64,000 nucleotides of DNA, taken from contig NZ_CP109485.1 in NCBI RefSeq assembly GCF_035918235.1, positions 7,107,001-7,171,000 of the forward strand. Reading direction: 5' to 3'. Made by a program: the position numbers and the translations under genes. The notes under the pieces were generated by a model. It made no database searches, was not told where the DNA came from, and worked only from the letters and a program-made list of their open reading frames with translations. This DNA is from Streptomyces sp. NBC_01445 (GTDB taxonomy: Bacteria; Actinomycetota; Actinomycetes; Streptomycetales; Streptomycetaceae). Shown here one piece after another: positions 37,611 through 46,032 of the stretch (position 1 is the stretch's first letter; each line of letters begins with the position of its first letter).

Positions 37611-39844
37611 TTGGTGTCCTTCCCGGACAGACCGGCGATCCTGCCGGCCGTCAACGGCTCGTCCCAGGTGGTGAGTTCGTCGAGGTCGCCGCGGAGGCTC
37701 ACCTTCTCCGTGCCGATCGAGCGCAGGGGCAGGGGGATCGACGCGTCGACCGTGCCGACCCGCTCCCCGTCCGCGTAGAGCGTGGTGTGACCCGGGGTCG
37801 CCACCCAGGTGAGCCGGGTCCAGCGGTCCAGCGGCAGCGTGTAGTCGAAGCTGAGGTCGGCCGAGCCGTACCGGGTGAAGCCGACCTTGCCCGTGCCGTA
37901 CTGCATGAGCTTGAGCGCGCCCGCCTTCGAGCTGAGCAGGACCTGGTCCGCGGTGCGGGCCGTCGGGCGGACCTGCACCGACACCGTCCACGGCTCGGCG
38001 ACGTCCATGCCGCCGAAGCCGACACCGTCCCGGTCCGAGTCGAACCGCCACGCCTGCCCGCGCACGCCGTCGGTCACCGGCGCAGGGTTGTTGATGATGT
38101 ACGACGTGCCCGGCAGGTCACCCGCAGTGTCCTCGGCGAAGATCGTGTTGCCGGGGCTGCCCGCGTACGTCCAGCCCTTCGGGTACGCGGCCGGGTCGAA
38201 GGTCCAGTGGTGGCTCGGCCGGCCGTCGTTCACCCGCGGCTTCACGGGCGTGGGTGTGATGCCGGGCGGGTCGCCGATGAGAGCCGCGCGGGCCCGGAAG
38301 TCGGCCAGGGTGTCCGGGGTCGCCGTGCCGTTCCAGGCGCGGTCCGCGAGGATCGCCCGGGCGCCGGCCATCGACTGCTCGAAGTACGCGTCGTCGGCCC
38401 AGAAGTTGTAGTCGGCCCAGTTGGTCAGGCCGGAGCCGAGCATGTCGGGCGCCGTGCTGACGGTCCAGCTGTCGTACATCCAGGGCTCGTTCGGGTACAG
38501 GTGGTGGTAGTTGTTCGGGGTGTCGTAGAACGGGCCGATGGCGATCTCGTCGTGACCCGGCACGGCGGGCTCGGCGCCCGTGCCCTCCCAGGTGATGAAG
38601 ACGACCGGGCCGTGGACGGTCTGCTGGGGCGCGGCCAGGTGCTCCGAGCCGTTGTAGACGGCGGTGCGCTTGCCGTGCGAGGCGATCACGTCGTCCAGGG
38701 TGTTGATGTACCGGTTGAGGAGGTCGCCGAGCGTCGACACATCGGGGGAGGCGGCCAAGTAGTCCTGTACGCGCGGGCAGTCGGCGAGCTGGCCCGGCAC
38801 CTCCTCGCCGCCGATCGAGAACAGCGGCGCGTCGAACCAGCCGGCGAACTCGTCGACGATCTGCTTCGTCTTCGCCACCGCCTTCTCGCTGGTCATGTCG
38901 ATGATCCAGTCGGGCGTGAGGTGCGAGTGCGTGTGCGCGGCCGTGCAGGGGTTCGTCCCCGAGCCGAAGCCGATGCCGAACGCGTCGCTGATCGCCGTCG
39001 CGTGGCCGGGGATCTCCAGGCCCGGCATCAGCTGTACGTGGTGGCGGGCCGCGAACGCCTTGAGGTGCTCGATGTCGGAGCGGCTGTAGCTGTGTTCGGG
39101 GTCCGCGAGGCCCGGGAACTTCGGGCTGTACAGGCGGAAGCCCTCCGACTCGGAGAGGTGCAGCATGAGCGTGTTCAGCTTCTGGTCGCCCATCCTGCGG
39201 ATCAGGTTCTCCAGGTACGGGATCTTCCAGTACTTGCGGCCCGCGTCGAGGTGGACCATGCGGATCGCCTGTGTGGGGACGTCGGTGGCGCGGGCCCGGG
39301 GGAGCGTGCGGTGCTCGTCGGCCGTGGAGCGCAGGAGCTGGAGCAGGGTGCGGGTGCCGTAGAAGAGGCCGTGTGTGGAGGCGGCCCGGATGCGGACGGC
39401 GCCGTCCGAGCTGTCGAACCGGTAGCCCTCGGCGCCGAGTTCACGGTCGTCGGCGAGGCCGAGGACGATGTCGCCGGGCCCGGCGTGGGCCACGTTGCTC
39501 GCGATGCGCGGCTCGATGCCGGATACCTGATCGATTTCCGTGCGCAGCTGGGCGGCGAGCTGCTGCACGCTCTGGCGGGCGGGGCCGGGGAACTCGGCGC
39601 GGCCGGACGGCTCGGACGTCTCGGCGCGGGCGCGCGGGTCGACCAGGACGCGGGTGCGGTGGGTGATCGCGACCGTGCCGCCGAGGGACGTCCAGTCGGC
39701 GGGGCGGGGGACCACGGACGGCTGCCCGGCGAGCGGTTCGGGGGACTGCTCCTCCGGCTGGGCTGCTGACGACGGCACTACAGCTCCGATGAATCCGGTG
39801 ACTAGGGCTAGGACGAACAGCAGGGCTGACGCCGTTCTTCGCAC
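37607..39844 (-). CDS. Secreted beta-N-acetylhexosaminidase-like protein (GH20)
   Basis: A 745-residue exported glycosidase-like protein. Signal peptide 1-32 (SALLFVLALVTGFIGAVVPS). Domain 2b (about 45-150: VVPRPADWTSLGG, GAEGYRFDSSDGAVRI, LFYGTRTLLQLL) precedes the GH20 barrel (RMVHLDAGRKYW, NTLMLHLSESEGFRLYSPKFPGL, MPGLEIPGHATA). The catalytic pair expected as GGDE reads SIGGEEV, i.e. E347-E348. A C-terminal LamG-like sandwich follows (about 560-745). GTG 39844 is preceded by GGAGG. It lies upstream of and coupled to the fucosidase. Confidence 0.92.
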   Translation of the reverse strand: MRRTASALLFVLALVTGFIGAVVPSSAAQPEEQSPEPLAGQPSVVPRPADWTSLGGTVAITHRTRVLVDPRARAETSEPSGRAEFPGPARQSVQQLAAQLRTEIDQVSGIEPRIASNVAHAGPGDIVLGLADDRELGAEGYRFDSSDGAVRIRAASTHGLFYGTRTLLQLLRSTADEHRTLPRARATDVPTQAIRMVHLDAGRKYWKIPYLENLIRRMGDQKLNTLMLHLSESEGFRLYSPKFPGLADPEHSYSRSDIEHLKAFAARHHVQLMPGLEIPGHATAISDAFGIGFGSGTNPCTAAHTHSHLTPDWIIDMTSEKAVAKTKQIVDEFAGWFDAPLFSIGGEEVPGQLADCPRVQDYLAASPDVSTLGDLLNRYINTLDDVIASHGKRTAVYNGSEHLAAPQQTVHGPVVFITWEGTGAEPAVPGHDEIAIGPFYDTPNNYHHLYPNEPWMYDSWTVSTAPDMLGSGLTNWADYNFWADDAYFEQSMAGARAILADRAWNGTATPDTLADFRARAALIGDPPGITPTPVKPRVNDGRPSHHWTFDPAAYPKGWTYAGSPGNTIFAEDTAGDLPGTSYIINNPAPVTDGVRGQAWRFDSDRDGVGFGGMDVAEPWTVSVQVRPTARTADQVLLSSKAGALKLMQYGTGKVGFTRYGSADLSFDYTLPLDRWTRLTWVATPGHTTLYADGERVGTVDASIPLPLRSIGTEKVSLRGDLDELTTWDEPLTAGRIAGLSGKDTK

Positions 39845-39929
39845 TGCGGCCTCCAGGGACGAGGGTGCGGACGTGGGGACCGTAAAGGGGAGTTGCTGTG
39901 GTGGCAAGGGTGCGCGCGGGGAAATGAGG

Positions 39930-39965
39930 GCGCCCGCCTCCGGAAGGTGCCACGGAGACGGGCGC
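39930..39965. terminator. Terminator of the FAD oxidoreductase gene
   Basis: Arms of 14 bp with two mismatched positions (39930-39943 and 39952-39965), flanking a short loop, about 150 bp after the stop at 40114. Confidence 0.5.
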
Positions 39966-39973
39966 GTATGGGG

Positions 39974-39987
39974 GACCTGTAGAGGTC
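39974..39987. promoter_or_regulatory. Dyad upstream of the GH20-GH29 operon
   Basis: GACCT-GTAG-AGGTC, a perfect 5-bp inverted repeat about 130 bp before GTG 39844. It may bind a regulator of the glycosidase operon. It does not match the DasR dre consensus. Confidence 0.3.
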
Positions 39988-40018
39988 GGATGTGTGGTGA
40001 GGGCGGCTGGGAGGCCTC

Positions 40019-40051
40019 CTGTCGCTGAGCTGTCGTTGAGCTGTCGCTGGG
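40019..40051. repeat. Three tandem 11-bp repeats
   Basis: CTGTCGCTGAG, CTGTCGTTGAG and CTGTCGCTGGG follow each other without gap in the spacer between the oxidoreductase and the glycosidase operon. Another direct pair, TGCCTGTGCA-like, follows at about 40060-40080. Confidence 0.7.
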
Positions 40052-40113
40052 CTGGGGTGGGCCTGTGCATTGCCTGTGCAGTTCGGGGTGTACGGGGCGG
40101 CCGTGCGGGTCCG

Positions 40114-41463
40114 TCAGGCCGCGGCCGGCACCATGCCCGCCGTCGGGGCCAGTTGGACGCCCAGGTCCGTGAGGATCGCGTGCGCGGCGCGGCGGCCCGA
40201 GTGGAGGGCGCCCTGCACCGTGCTCGTGCCGCGGTGGTCGCCGCACACATAGAGCCCGTGAAGGAGCCGCACCGGGCGGCGCAGGTCGTGCGGGGCCGGC
40301 ATCGCGGGCACCGCCTCCGGGTCGTGGTGGACCGCGAGGGTCTCCCAGTCGGAGGTCGACGTGCCGTAGAGGGCGGCCAGTTGGGCCCGCAGTTCGCGCT
40401 CGGGCGGCGGTGGGCCGAGGACCGTGGAGGAGACCAGCGCGCGGCCGGCCGGGGCGCGCGTCGGGTCGACCTGGCTGATCACCGCGGAGTACGCGACAGG
40501 GCCGAGCCGGTCGGCGTCGAGGAGCAGCGCCGGGTCGGTGAGCGGCGGCTCGGGGACCGCGTGGTGGACGACCGTGACGGGGTGGAACTCCGGCAGCCGC
40601 AGGCCCGGGAGCAGCCCGGCCGCGGCGCGTGCCCCGGTTGCCAACAATGTTGCCCGGCACCGGAGTTCACCGTGTTCCTCGGTCGTCACCGAATTCGCGG
40701 AGATGGCCCTGACGCGCACGCCGGTGCGGACCGTGCCCGGCGGGAGCCCGGCGGCGAGCAGCTCGGGCAGGGCGTCGGCGCCGCCCTCGGGGACGCAGAG
40801 GCGGCCGCGCGCGTAGGCGAGCAGGGCGAGGTCGGCGCACCGGCTCGACGAGGTGAGGTCCGGGTCGCACAGGAGCGCCGACAGGAGGGGGCGCACAAAC
40901 CCGTCGAGGGTGCGGGCCGGCAGTCCGCGGCCCATCAGGGCGTCGGCGGCGGGTAGTTCGGGGCGCGCTAGGAGACGGGGGACCGGTGTCCCGGCGAGGC
41001 GGGCCAGCGACCGGGCGAGCCGGGCGTGGTCGAGGGGGCTGCCGAGCGGGGCGGTCGGGCGCGGGCTCCTGGCGGCGGCGCGGGGACGGGGCACCCTGGG
41101 GGCGCTCGCGAGGGCGCGTGCCGTCGTGAGTGCGCCCCTTGCGCGCCGTGGGGCCGGGAGCTCCCCGGCGCGATGGCGGCGTCCGTCGCTGTGCACCAGG
41201 ACCCCGGGCGAGAAGGGGCGCAGGACGAGGGCGTCCAGGCCCGGGGTGCGGCGCAGTTCGGGGTACGAGGTGCACAGGAGTCGGCCGATCCGGTCGAGCC
41301 GGAACCCGTCGACCTTCTCGGTGGACATGCGACCGCCCACACAGGGGCCGGCCTCCAGGACCAGGGTGGGAACGCCCGCCCTGGTCAGGCGGTGGGCGGC
41401 CAGGAGTCCCGCGACCCCGGCTCCCACGATGACGACGTCCGCGTGCTGTGCGGGCTCAGGCAC
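40114..41463 (-). CDS. FAD-dependent amine-oxidase/phytoene-desaturase-like oxidoreductase
   Basis: A 449-residue flavoprotein. N-terminal dinucleotide fold VVIVGAGVAGLLAAHRLTRAG, followed by LEAGPCVGGRMST (ribose/FAD contacts), and the C-terminal LYVCGDHRGTSTVQGALHSG that closes the FAD site. The pattern is that of the amino-oxidase/protoporphyrinogen-oxidase/carotenoid-desaturase superfamily; the N-terminal RxxR-like region does not point to one substrate. GTG 41463 is preceded by AGGGAGG. Streptomyces carry this type as a single gene. Confidence 0.88.
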   Translation of the reverse strand: MPEPAQHADVVIVGAGVAGLLAAHRLTRAGVPTLVLEAGPCVGGRMSTEKVDGFRLDRIGRLLCTSYPELRRTPGLDALVLRPFSPGVLVHSDGRRHRAGELPAPRRARGALTTARALASAPRVPRPRAAARSPRPTAPLGSPLDHARLARSLARLAGTPVPRLLARPELPAADALMGRGLPARTLDGFVRPLLSALLCDPDLTSSSRCADLALLAYARGRLCVPEGGADALPELLAAGLPPGTVRTGVRVRAISANSVTTEEHGELRCRATLLATGARAAAGLLPGLRLPEFHPVTVVHHAVPEPPLTDPALLLDADRLGPVAYSAVISQVDPTRAPAGRALVSSTVLGPPPPERELRAQLAALYGTSTSDWETLAVHHDPEAVPAMPAPHDLRRPVRLLHGLYVCGDHRGTSTVQGALHSGRRAAHAILTDLGVQLAPTAGMVPAAA

Positions 41464-41723
41464 GTGCGCCTCCCTGGCGGTTGTGCGGCTGGTGGGAGCC
41501 GTCGCACGTACCCCGGGCCGTCAGGCCGGCGCACGCAGGCGGGCTCCGAAGGCGTCCTACCCCCCGGTGAACCCGCGTACGGCTCCGAACACCCGGGCTG
41601 TACCCGAGTCCGTCGAGGGTAGGTCCGGGCCCCGGCCGAGGGAGTCGCGCGTAGCCCGGGCACGGTCGCACGGGGGGCGCCCGGTGCCACCGGACGCGAG
41701 CCCAGCCTGATCCGAACGAAGCC

Positions 41724-42578
41724 CTACCGCCCCTGGAGCGCCGCCGCCCGCTGCCTGATCTCCGGGAGCTCGGCCATCAGGGCCTGGCCCGGGCAGTACG
41801 TCTCGTACTCGTCCCGGTGCGCGGCGATGGCGTTGAACTCGGCCGTCCTGCCCTTGCGGAAGCGGCTGAGGCTGTTCGTCGAGGTGAGGCGGACGCGGGA
41901 GCGCGGGTCGATGTTCGCGAGGCCCAGCTTCCAGGCGGAGAGCGCCGCGATGGACTTCGTCATGGAAGGCGGCACCGGGGTGCCCGCGGTGAAGGTGCCG
42001 ATGGCGGCGATGCCCGCCGTGCCCTGGTTGAAGCCCTGGGCGTGCGCCCCCACGACCGCCTTGTCGACGCCGCCCGCCCGGCCCTCGTAGATCGTGCCGC
42101 ACCTGTCGACGAGGAAGTTGTAGCCGATGTCGTCCCAGTTCCGGCCGCCCGCCTGGCCCGCGTACAGATAGCGGATGATGCGGGGCGTGTCGGCGCAGTC
42201 GTAGACGTTCGGCGAGTCCGTGTGGTGGATGAAGACTGCCGTGACGCGGTCGGCGTACCGGGCGGGCGGCTTGCGGTAGCCGGCATCCGCCAGCCAGTCG
42301 GCTCGCGGCACGATCCGGGGCAGCGCGGCGGTGTGCCGACGGTTGACCGGCCGGCGCGCCCGTAGGGCGGCCGGCGACAGCACCGGCGGCCGGCGTACCG
42401 GTACGGCGGCAGGCGGCAGCGCCGGCGCGGCCCGGTCGGTGGCAGTGGGGCCCGCGGCCCGGCCCGACTTCGCCGCTGAACCGCCGTCCCCGGGCCCGAC
42501 GGTCACGGCACACATCAGCAGCAGGCCGAAGGCCGTGGCCGCCGGAGCGCACCACAACGTCATACGGAAGACGCGCAT
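41724..42578 (-). CDS. Secreted peptidoglycan-recognition N-acetylmuramoyl-L-alanine amidase
   Basis: A 284-residue exported amidase that would cleave between muramic acid and L-Ala of peptidoglycan. Signal segment TLWCAPAATAFGLLLMCAVTVG, a Pro/Ala-rich linker to about 85, then the PGRP/Amidase_2 fold: IVPRADWLADAGY, the Zn ligand in VFIHHTDS, NFLVDRCGTIYEGRAGG, GAHAQGFN and the last ligand region AHRDEYETYCPG. ATG 42578 is preferred over GTG 42587 for spacing to GGAGA. The 260 bp upstream (41464-41723) hold nothing recognised. Confidence 0.92.
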   Translation of the reverse strand: MRVFRMTLWCAPAATAFGLLLMCAVTVGPGDGGSAAKSGRAAGPTATDRAAPALPPAAVPVRRPPVLSPAALRARRPVNRRHTAALPRIVPRADWLADAGYRKPPARYADRVTAVFIHHTDSPNVYDCADTPRIIRYLYAGQAGGRNWDDIGYNFLVDRCGTIYEGRAGGVDKAVVGAHAQGFNQGTAGIAAIGTFTAGTPVPPSMTKSIAALSAWKLGLANIDPRSRVRLTSTNSLSRFRKGRTAEFNAIAAHRDEYETYCPGQALMAELPEIRQRAAALQGR

Positions 42579-42676
42579 GCGTGACACTCTCCACCACGCG
42601 CCCAGGGCTCGCCCGCACGGCGCGCCATGCGAGTGATCGCGGGCGCGCCGCAGGTCAGGCCCGCCTTCGCCGCAGA

Positions 42677-43480
42677 TCAGAAGTGCGTGCCGCCGTCGAC
42701 CCTGACCTCGGTGCCGGTGATGAATCCGCCGTCCTCCGAGCCGAGCATCGCGACGACGGACGCCACGCTCTCCGGCCCCGCGAAGCCCTGGCCTATCGCC
42801 GGCGCCAGCTTCATGAACAAGCTCATGTCGGCGTCCTCGGGCAGGCCGGGGCCGCTGCTCTGCCGGCTGGCGCCGGAGCCGTCGGTCATGCCGGAGGAGA
42901 TGGATCCGGGCTGCACGGCCGTGAACCGGATGCCCTGCTTGCTGTACTCGCTCGCCAGGGCGTGCGTCATGGACTGGATGCCGCCCTTGCTCGCCGCGTA
43001 CGCCGCCATGTAGGGGTGGGCGAACGTGGCCGACGTCGAGCTGAAGTTGATGACGGCGGCCCCGTCACCGGCGAGGAGCGCCGGGATCGACTCGCGGATC
43101 ATCAGGAACGTGCCCGCCAGGTTGATCTGGAGCACCTGGTTGAAGTCGGCGAGCGACGTCTCGTGGGTGTGCGAGGAGCGCAGGATGCCGGCCGCGTTCA
43201 CCAGCACGTCCAGGCCGCCGAGCGCCTCGACGGCGGCGGCGACGCCCGCGCGCACGGAGGCCTCGTCCGCGACGTTCACGACGACCGTGGTCAGCCGGTC
43301 CGCGCAGCCCGCGGCGGTCGCCTTCTCGACGGTGTCCTTCAGGCCCGCCTCGCTGACGTCGGCGGCGACCGCGCGGGCACCCTCGGCGAGGACCCGCAGC
43401 ACGGTGGCCTGGCCGATGCCGGAGCCACCGCCGGTGACGAGTACGCGACGGCCTTCGTAGCGGTTCAGGTTCGGGCTCAT
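42677..43480 (-). CDS. SDR family NAD(P)-dependent oxidoreductase
   Basis: A 267-residue classical short-chain dehydrogenase: TGGGSGIG cofactor motif, NAAGIL, catalytic Ser in NFSSTSATFA and YAASKGG (Tyr-Lys), and C-terminal GTEVRVDGGTHF. ATG 43480 has GGAG 7 bp upstream. Divergently transcribed from a TetR regulator over a 115-bp interval, so probably controlled by it. Substrate unknown. Confidence 0.93.
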   Translation of the reverse strand: MSPNLNRYEGRRVLVTGGGSGIGQATVLRVLAEGARAVAADVSEAGLKDTVEKATAAGCADRLTTVVVNVADEASVRAGVAAAVEALGGLDVLVNAAGILRSSHTHETSLADFNQVLQINLAGTFLMIRESIPALLAGDGAAVINFSSTSATFAHPYMAAYAASKGGIQSMTHALASEYSKQGIRFTAVQPGSISSGMTDGSGASRQSSGPGLPEDADMSLFMKLAPAIGQGFAGPESVASVVAMLGSEDGGFITGTEVRVDGGTHF

Positions 43481-43534
43481 GCGCTGCTCCACTTCACTTT
43501 CTCACGACGATTCGCTGTCCACCGTACGCCCAGG

Positions 43535-43575
43535 TGGCACGATTTGCCATAACGTCAGAACGTGCATGCTTGTTC
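43535..43575. promoter_or_regulatory. Two dyads, candidate TetR operators in SDR/TetR spacer
   Basis: TGGCA-CGATT-TGCCA (43535-43549) is a perfect 5-bp inverted repeat. GAACGTGCATGCTTGTTC (43558-43575) is symmetric at 14 of 18 positions about the centre GCATGC and lies 20 bp before the TetR start. Both sit between divergent SDR and TetR genes. Confidence 0.5.
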
Positions 43576-43595
43576 CGGACGCATAGGCTTCCCCG

Positions 43596-44264
43596 GTGAG
43601 CCCCACGAAGGATCAGCGCAGTCCGCAGCCCTCCCTGACCGAGCGGCGCAAGGCCGCCACCCAGCTGGACATCGCCCGCGCCGCCGCCGGACTCTTCGCC
43701 GAGCACGGCCCCGACGGCACGACGGCCGAGGACATCGCCCAGCGGGCGGGCGTCGCGCTGCGCACCTTCTACCGCTACTTCCGGGGCAAGCAGGACGCGG
43801 TCGGCCCGCTCCTCGCCGCGGGCGGCGACGCCTGGCGCGCCCTCCTGGAGGACGCCGAACCCGGCACGGACCTGCGCGTCACCCTGGAGACGGCCGTCAC
43901 CGCCACGCTCTCCGCCCCCGGTGACCACGGCCCCGAACAGTTGGAGACGACCAGGGGACTCCTGCGCGCGGCCCAGGACGACGCCGCGCTGCGGGCCGTC
44001 TGGTACCGGGTCAACCAGGAGTCCGAGGAGCGCCTCGTGCCGGTCCTGACCCGGCTCGCGGGCGAGGAGGCGGACCCCCTCGACGTACGGCTCGCCGCCG
44101 CCGCGGCCACCGACGCCATCCGGATCGCCCTGGAGGCCTGGGCCGCCACCGACGCCCCCGCGACGGGCGCGACCGGCTCCCCGGCGGTCCTCGCGCTCCG
44201 CTGCCTGCGGGAACTGACGGGCGGGATCAGCTTGTTGGGGGCAGGCCGGGGCGGGGCCCGATAG
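43596..44264 (+). CDS. TetR/AcrR family transcriptional regulator
   Basis: A 222-residue repressor-like protein. DNA-binding domain 20-70 with AEDIAQRAGVALRTFYRYFRGK; the C-terminal part is an Ala-rich helical ligand domain. GTG 43596. It faces away from the SDR gene, a standard arrangement for local and self control. Confidence 0.92.
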   Translation: MSPTKDQRSPQPSLTERRKAATQLDIARAAAGLFAEHGPDGTTAEDIAQRAGVALRTFYRYFRGKQDAVGPLLAAGGDAWRALLEDAEPGTDLRVTLETAVTATLSAPGDHGPEQLETTRGLLRAAQDDAALRAVWYRVNQESEERLVPVLTRLAGEEADPLDVRLAAAAATDAIRIALEAWAATDAPATGATGSPAVLALRCLRELTGGISLLGAGRGGAR

Positions 44265-44270
44265 GGGCCG

Positions 44271-45389
44271 TCAGTCGTCCTCCGGGTCGATCGCCGGGTC
44301 GATCTCCGGCGCGAACACGAGCAGCGTCAGATCGTCCCGTACCGTCCCCGCGAACCGGACCACGTCCCGCCACAGCGCGTCCGTCAGCTCCGCCGGGTCG
44401 TCCGCGCTGAACCGGCACAGGCGCTCCCTGAGCGGGTAGAAGGCACCGGACGGGTCCCGCGCCTCGATCAGTCCGTCCGTCAGGCCGAGCAGCCGGTCGC
44501 CCGGCCGCAGCCGCACCGTGAGCTGCTCGAGCGGCGCGAGGCCCGCGATCCCGAGCCCGAGCGGCGCCCCGGACGGCACCGGCAGCTCGATGACCTCCTG
44601 CCCGCGCAGGAGCAGCGGCCGCGGATGGCCGCACGAAACGGCCCGTACCACCGGGGCGTCGTCGGGGAACTCGAGCAACAGCGCGGTCGCGAACAGCTCG
44701 GCGTGCTCGTCCTCGGCCGAGTCGACCACGAGCCTGCGGTCGAGCCGCGCCGCGACCCCCTCCAGGTCCGACTGGTCGAGCACGGCCTCACGGAACGCGC
44801 CGAGCAGCCCCGCCACCGTGGCGACCGCGGACAGACCGTGGCCCTGCACATCACCGATCACGGCCCGTACCCCGGTCGGCCCCCTGCGCACGTCGAAGAG
44901 GTCACCGCCGACCAGCGTCCCGCGCTCGGCCGCCCGGTACAGGCCCGCGCAGCGCACCGTGCCGACCCGGTCACGCAGCGGCGGAAGGACGGCGAACTGC
45001 GCCGCCTCGGCGACCGTGCGCACGGTGACGAGCTGGGCGTCGCGCCGGCTGCGGACCCAGCCGATCAGCACGCTGAGCAGCGCCACGAAGGAGACCGTGA
45101 GCACGTCGCTGTTGCCGGGGTGCCCGAGGTTCATGAAGGGCACGTTCAGCAGGACGATCACGGTGCCGCCGAGCAGCGCCGTGGCGGCGGGGCCGTAGGT
45201 GAGGGCGGCCAGCGGCGGGACCGCCCCCAGCAGGAAACCGAGGTCCAGCTTCTCTTCGGTGACCAGCTGGGCCAGGCACAGGGCGGCGAGGAGCCCGACC
45301 GGCAGCCATCGCACCCAGCGCGGCGGCGGTGCCCCGCGGAGCCAGGCCCGCTCCTCGCCGTCCCGGCGACGCAACAACGCCCCGGTCAT
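44271..45389 (-). CDS. PP2C/SpoIIE-type membrane serine phosphatase
   Basis: A 372-residue phosphatase. Four hydrophobic segments (about 25-130: LPVGLLAALCLAQLV, LGFLLGAVPPLAALTYG, ALLGGTVIVLLNVPF, SVLIGWV) are followed by the SpoIIE domain: VGGDLFDVR (metal Asp), VIGDVQGHGLSAVATVAGLLG, SCGHPRPLLL and GLTDGLIEAR. Streptomyces have many such RsbU-like phosphatases that act on anti-sigma antagonists. ATG 45389 is chosen for AAGGAG 7 bp upstream; ATG 45407 is possible. No partner anti-sigma gene is adjacent. Confidence 0.9.
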   Translation of the reverse strand: MTGALLRRRDGEERAWLRGAPPPRWVRWLPVGLLAALCLAQLVTEEKLDLGFLLGAVPPLAALTYGPAATALLGGTVIVLLNVPFMNLGHPGNSDVLTVSFVALLSVLIGWVRSRRDAQLVTVRTVAEAAQFAVLPPLRDRVGTVRCAGLYRAAERGTLVGGDLFDVRRGPTGVRAVIGDVQGHGLSAVATVAGLLGAFREAVLDQSDLEGVAARLDRRLVVDSAEDEHAELFATALLLEFPDDAPVVRAVSCGHPRPLLLRGQEVIELPVPSGAPLGLGIAGLAPLEQLTVRLRPGDRLLGLTDGLIEARDPSGAFYPLRERLCRFSADDPAELTDALWRDVVRFAGTVRDDLTLLVFAPEIDPAIDPEDD

Positions 45390-45480
45390 CGGCGGGCTCC
45401 TTCCCATGGACCCCTTCACGCTCCTACGGGAGGGCCGTCACCGCACGCCGGGCGGGTCCGTCAGAACTCCTGTGCCCCGC

Positions 45481-45969
45481 TCACAGGGCCTGCCCCATCA
45501 GGATGTCGTCCACGTACGTCCCGTCGAGCAGGAACTCCTCCGGCAGGACGCCCTCGACCGTGAACCCCTCGGACTCGTACAGCGCCCGCGCCGGAGCGTT
45601 GTGCCCGAGCACCCGCAGCGTCATGCGGCGCGCCCCGGCCTTGCGGGCGTGCTCCACCGCCGCGCGGACCAGCGCCCGGCCGACCCCGGCGCCGCGCGCC
45701 TCCGCGGCGACCGCGAGGCCCTGGATCTGCCGCACATGGGTGTTGGCGGCGAGCGAGGTGGGATAGGCGATGCGTACGTAACCCGCGAGCCGCCCGTCGA
45801 ACTCAGCGACCAGATGGTCCCGCGGCCCGAACCGCTCCGAGAATAACGGGTCGTACGGCGGCAGCGGCTCCGGCTGGACGGCGTGCAGCGTGGACCAGGC
45901 CGCGCGGTCGAGCCGGGCGAGTCCGTCCTCGTCGTCGAGCCGGGCGAGACGTATGTGCGGCTGTGACAT
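45481..45969 (-). CDS. GNAT family N-acetyltransferase
   Basis: A 162-residue acetyltransferase. GNAT core: LAGYVRIAYPTSLAANTHV, the motif A IQGLAVAAEARGAGVGRALV with the R-G-A-G-V-G loop binding acetyl-CoA, then RRMTLRVLGHNAPARALYES. ATG 45969; the open frame upstream is a shadow. Substrate not identified. Confidence 0.9.
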   Translation of the reverse strand: MSQPHIRLARLDDEDGLARLDRAAWSTLHAVQPEPLPPYDPLFSERFGPRDHLVAEFDGRLAGYVRIAYPTSLAANTHVRQIQGLAVAAEARGAGVGRALVRAAVEHARKAGARRMTLRVLGHNAPARALYESEGFTVEGVLPEEFLLDGTYVDDILMGQAL

Positions 45970-46032
45970 GGGGGCCACTGTACGACCGGCCCACGACCGG
46001 CCGCCGCGCGTTTCACGCGGCAGGATGGACCC

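Noticed and set aside
35691..37778. 695-codon plus-strand frame
   Set aside because: Antisense to the GH29 gene, low-complexity Val/Arg/Gly; a shadow.
39845..40113. DasR (dre) site before the GH20 operon
   Set aside because: The only dyad there, GACCT-GTAG-AGGTC, does not fit the ACTGGTCTAGACCAGT-type consensus.
41464..41723. Small gene or tRNA between oxidoreductase and amidase
   Set aside because: No frame with a ribosome-binding site and coding bias, and no cloverleaf pattern was seen.
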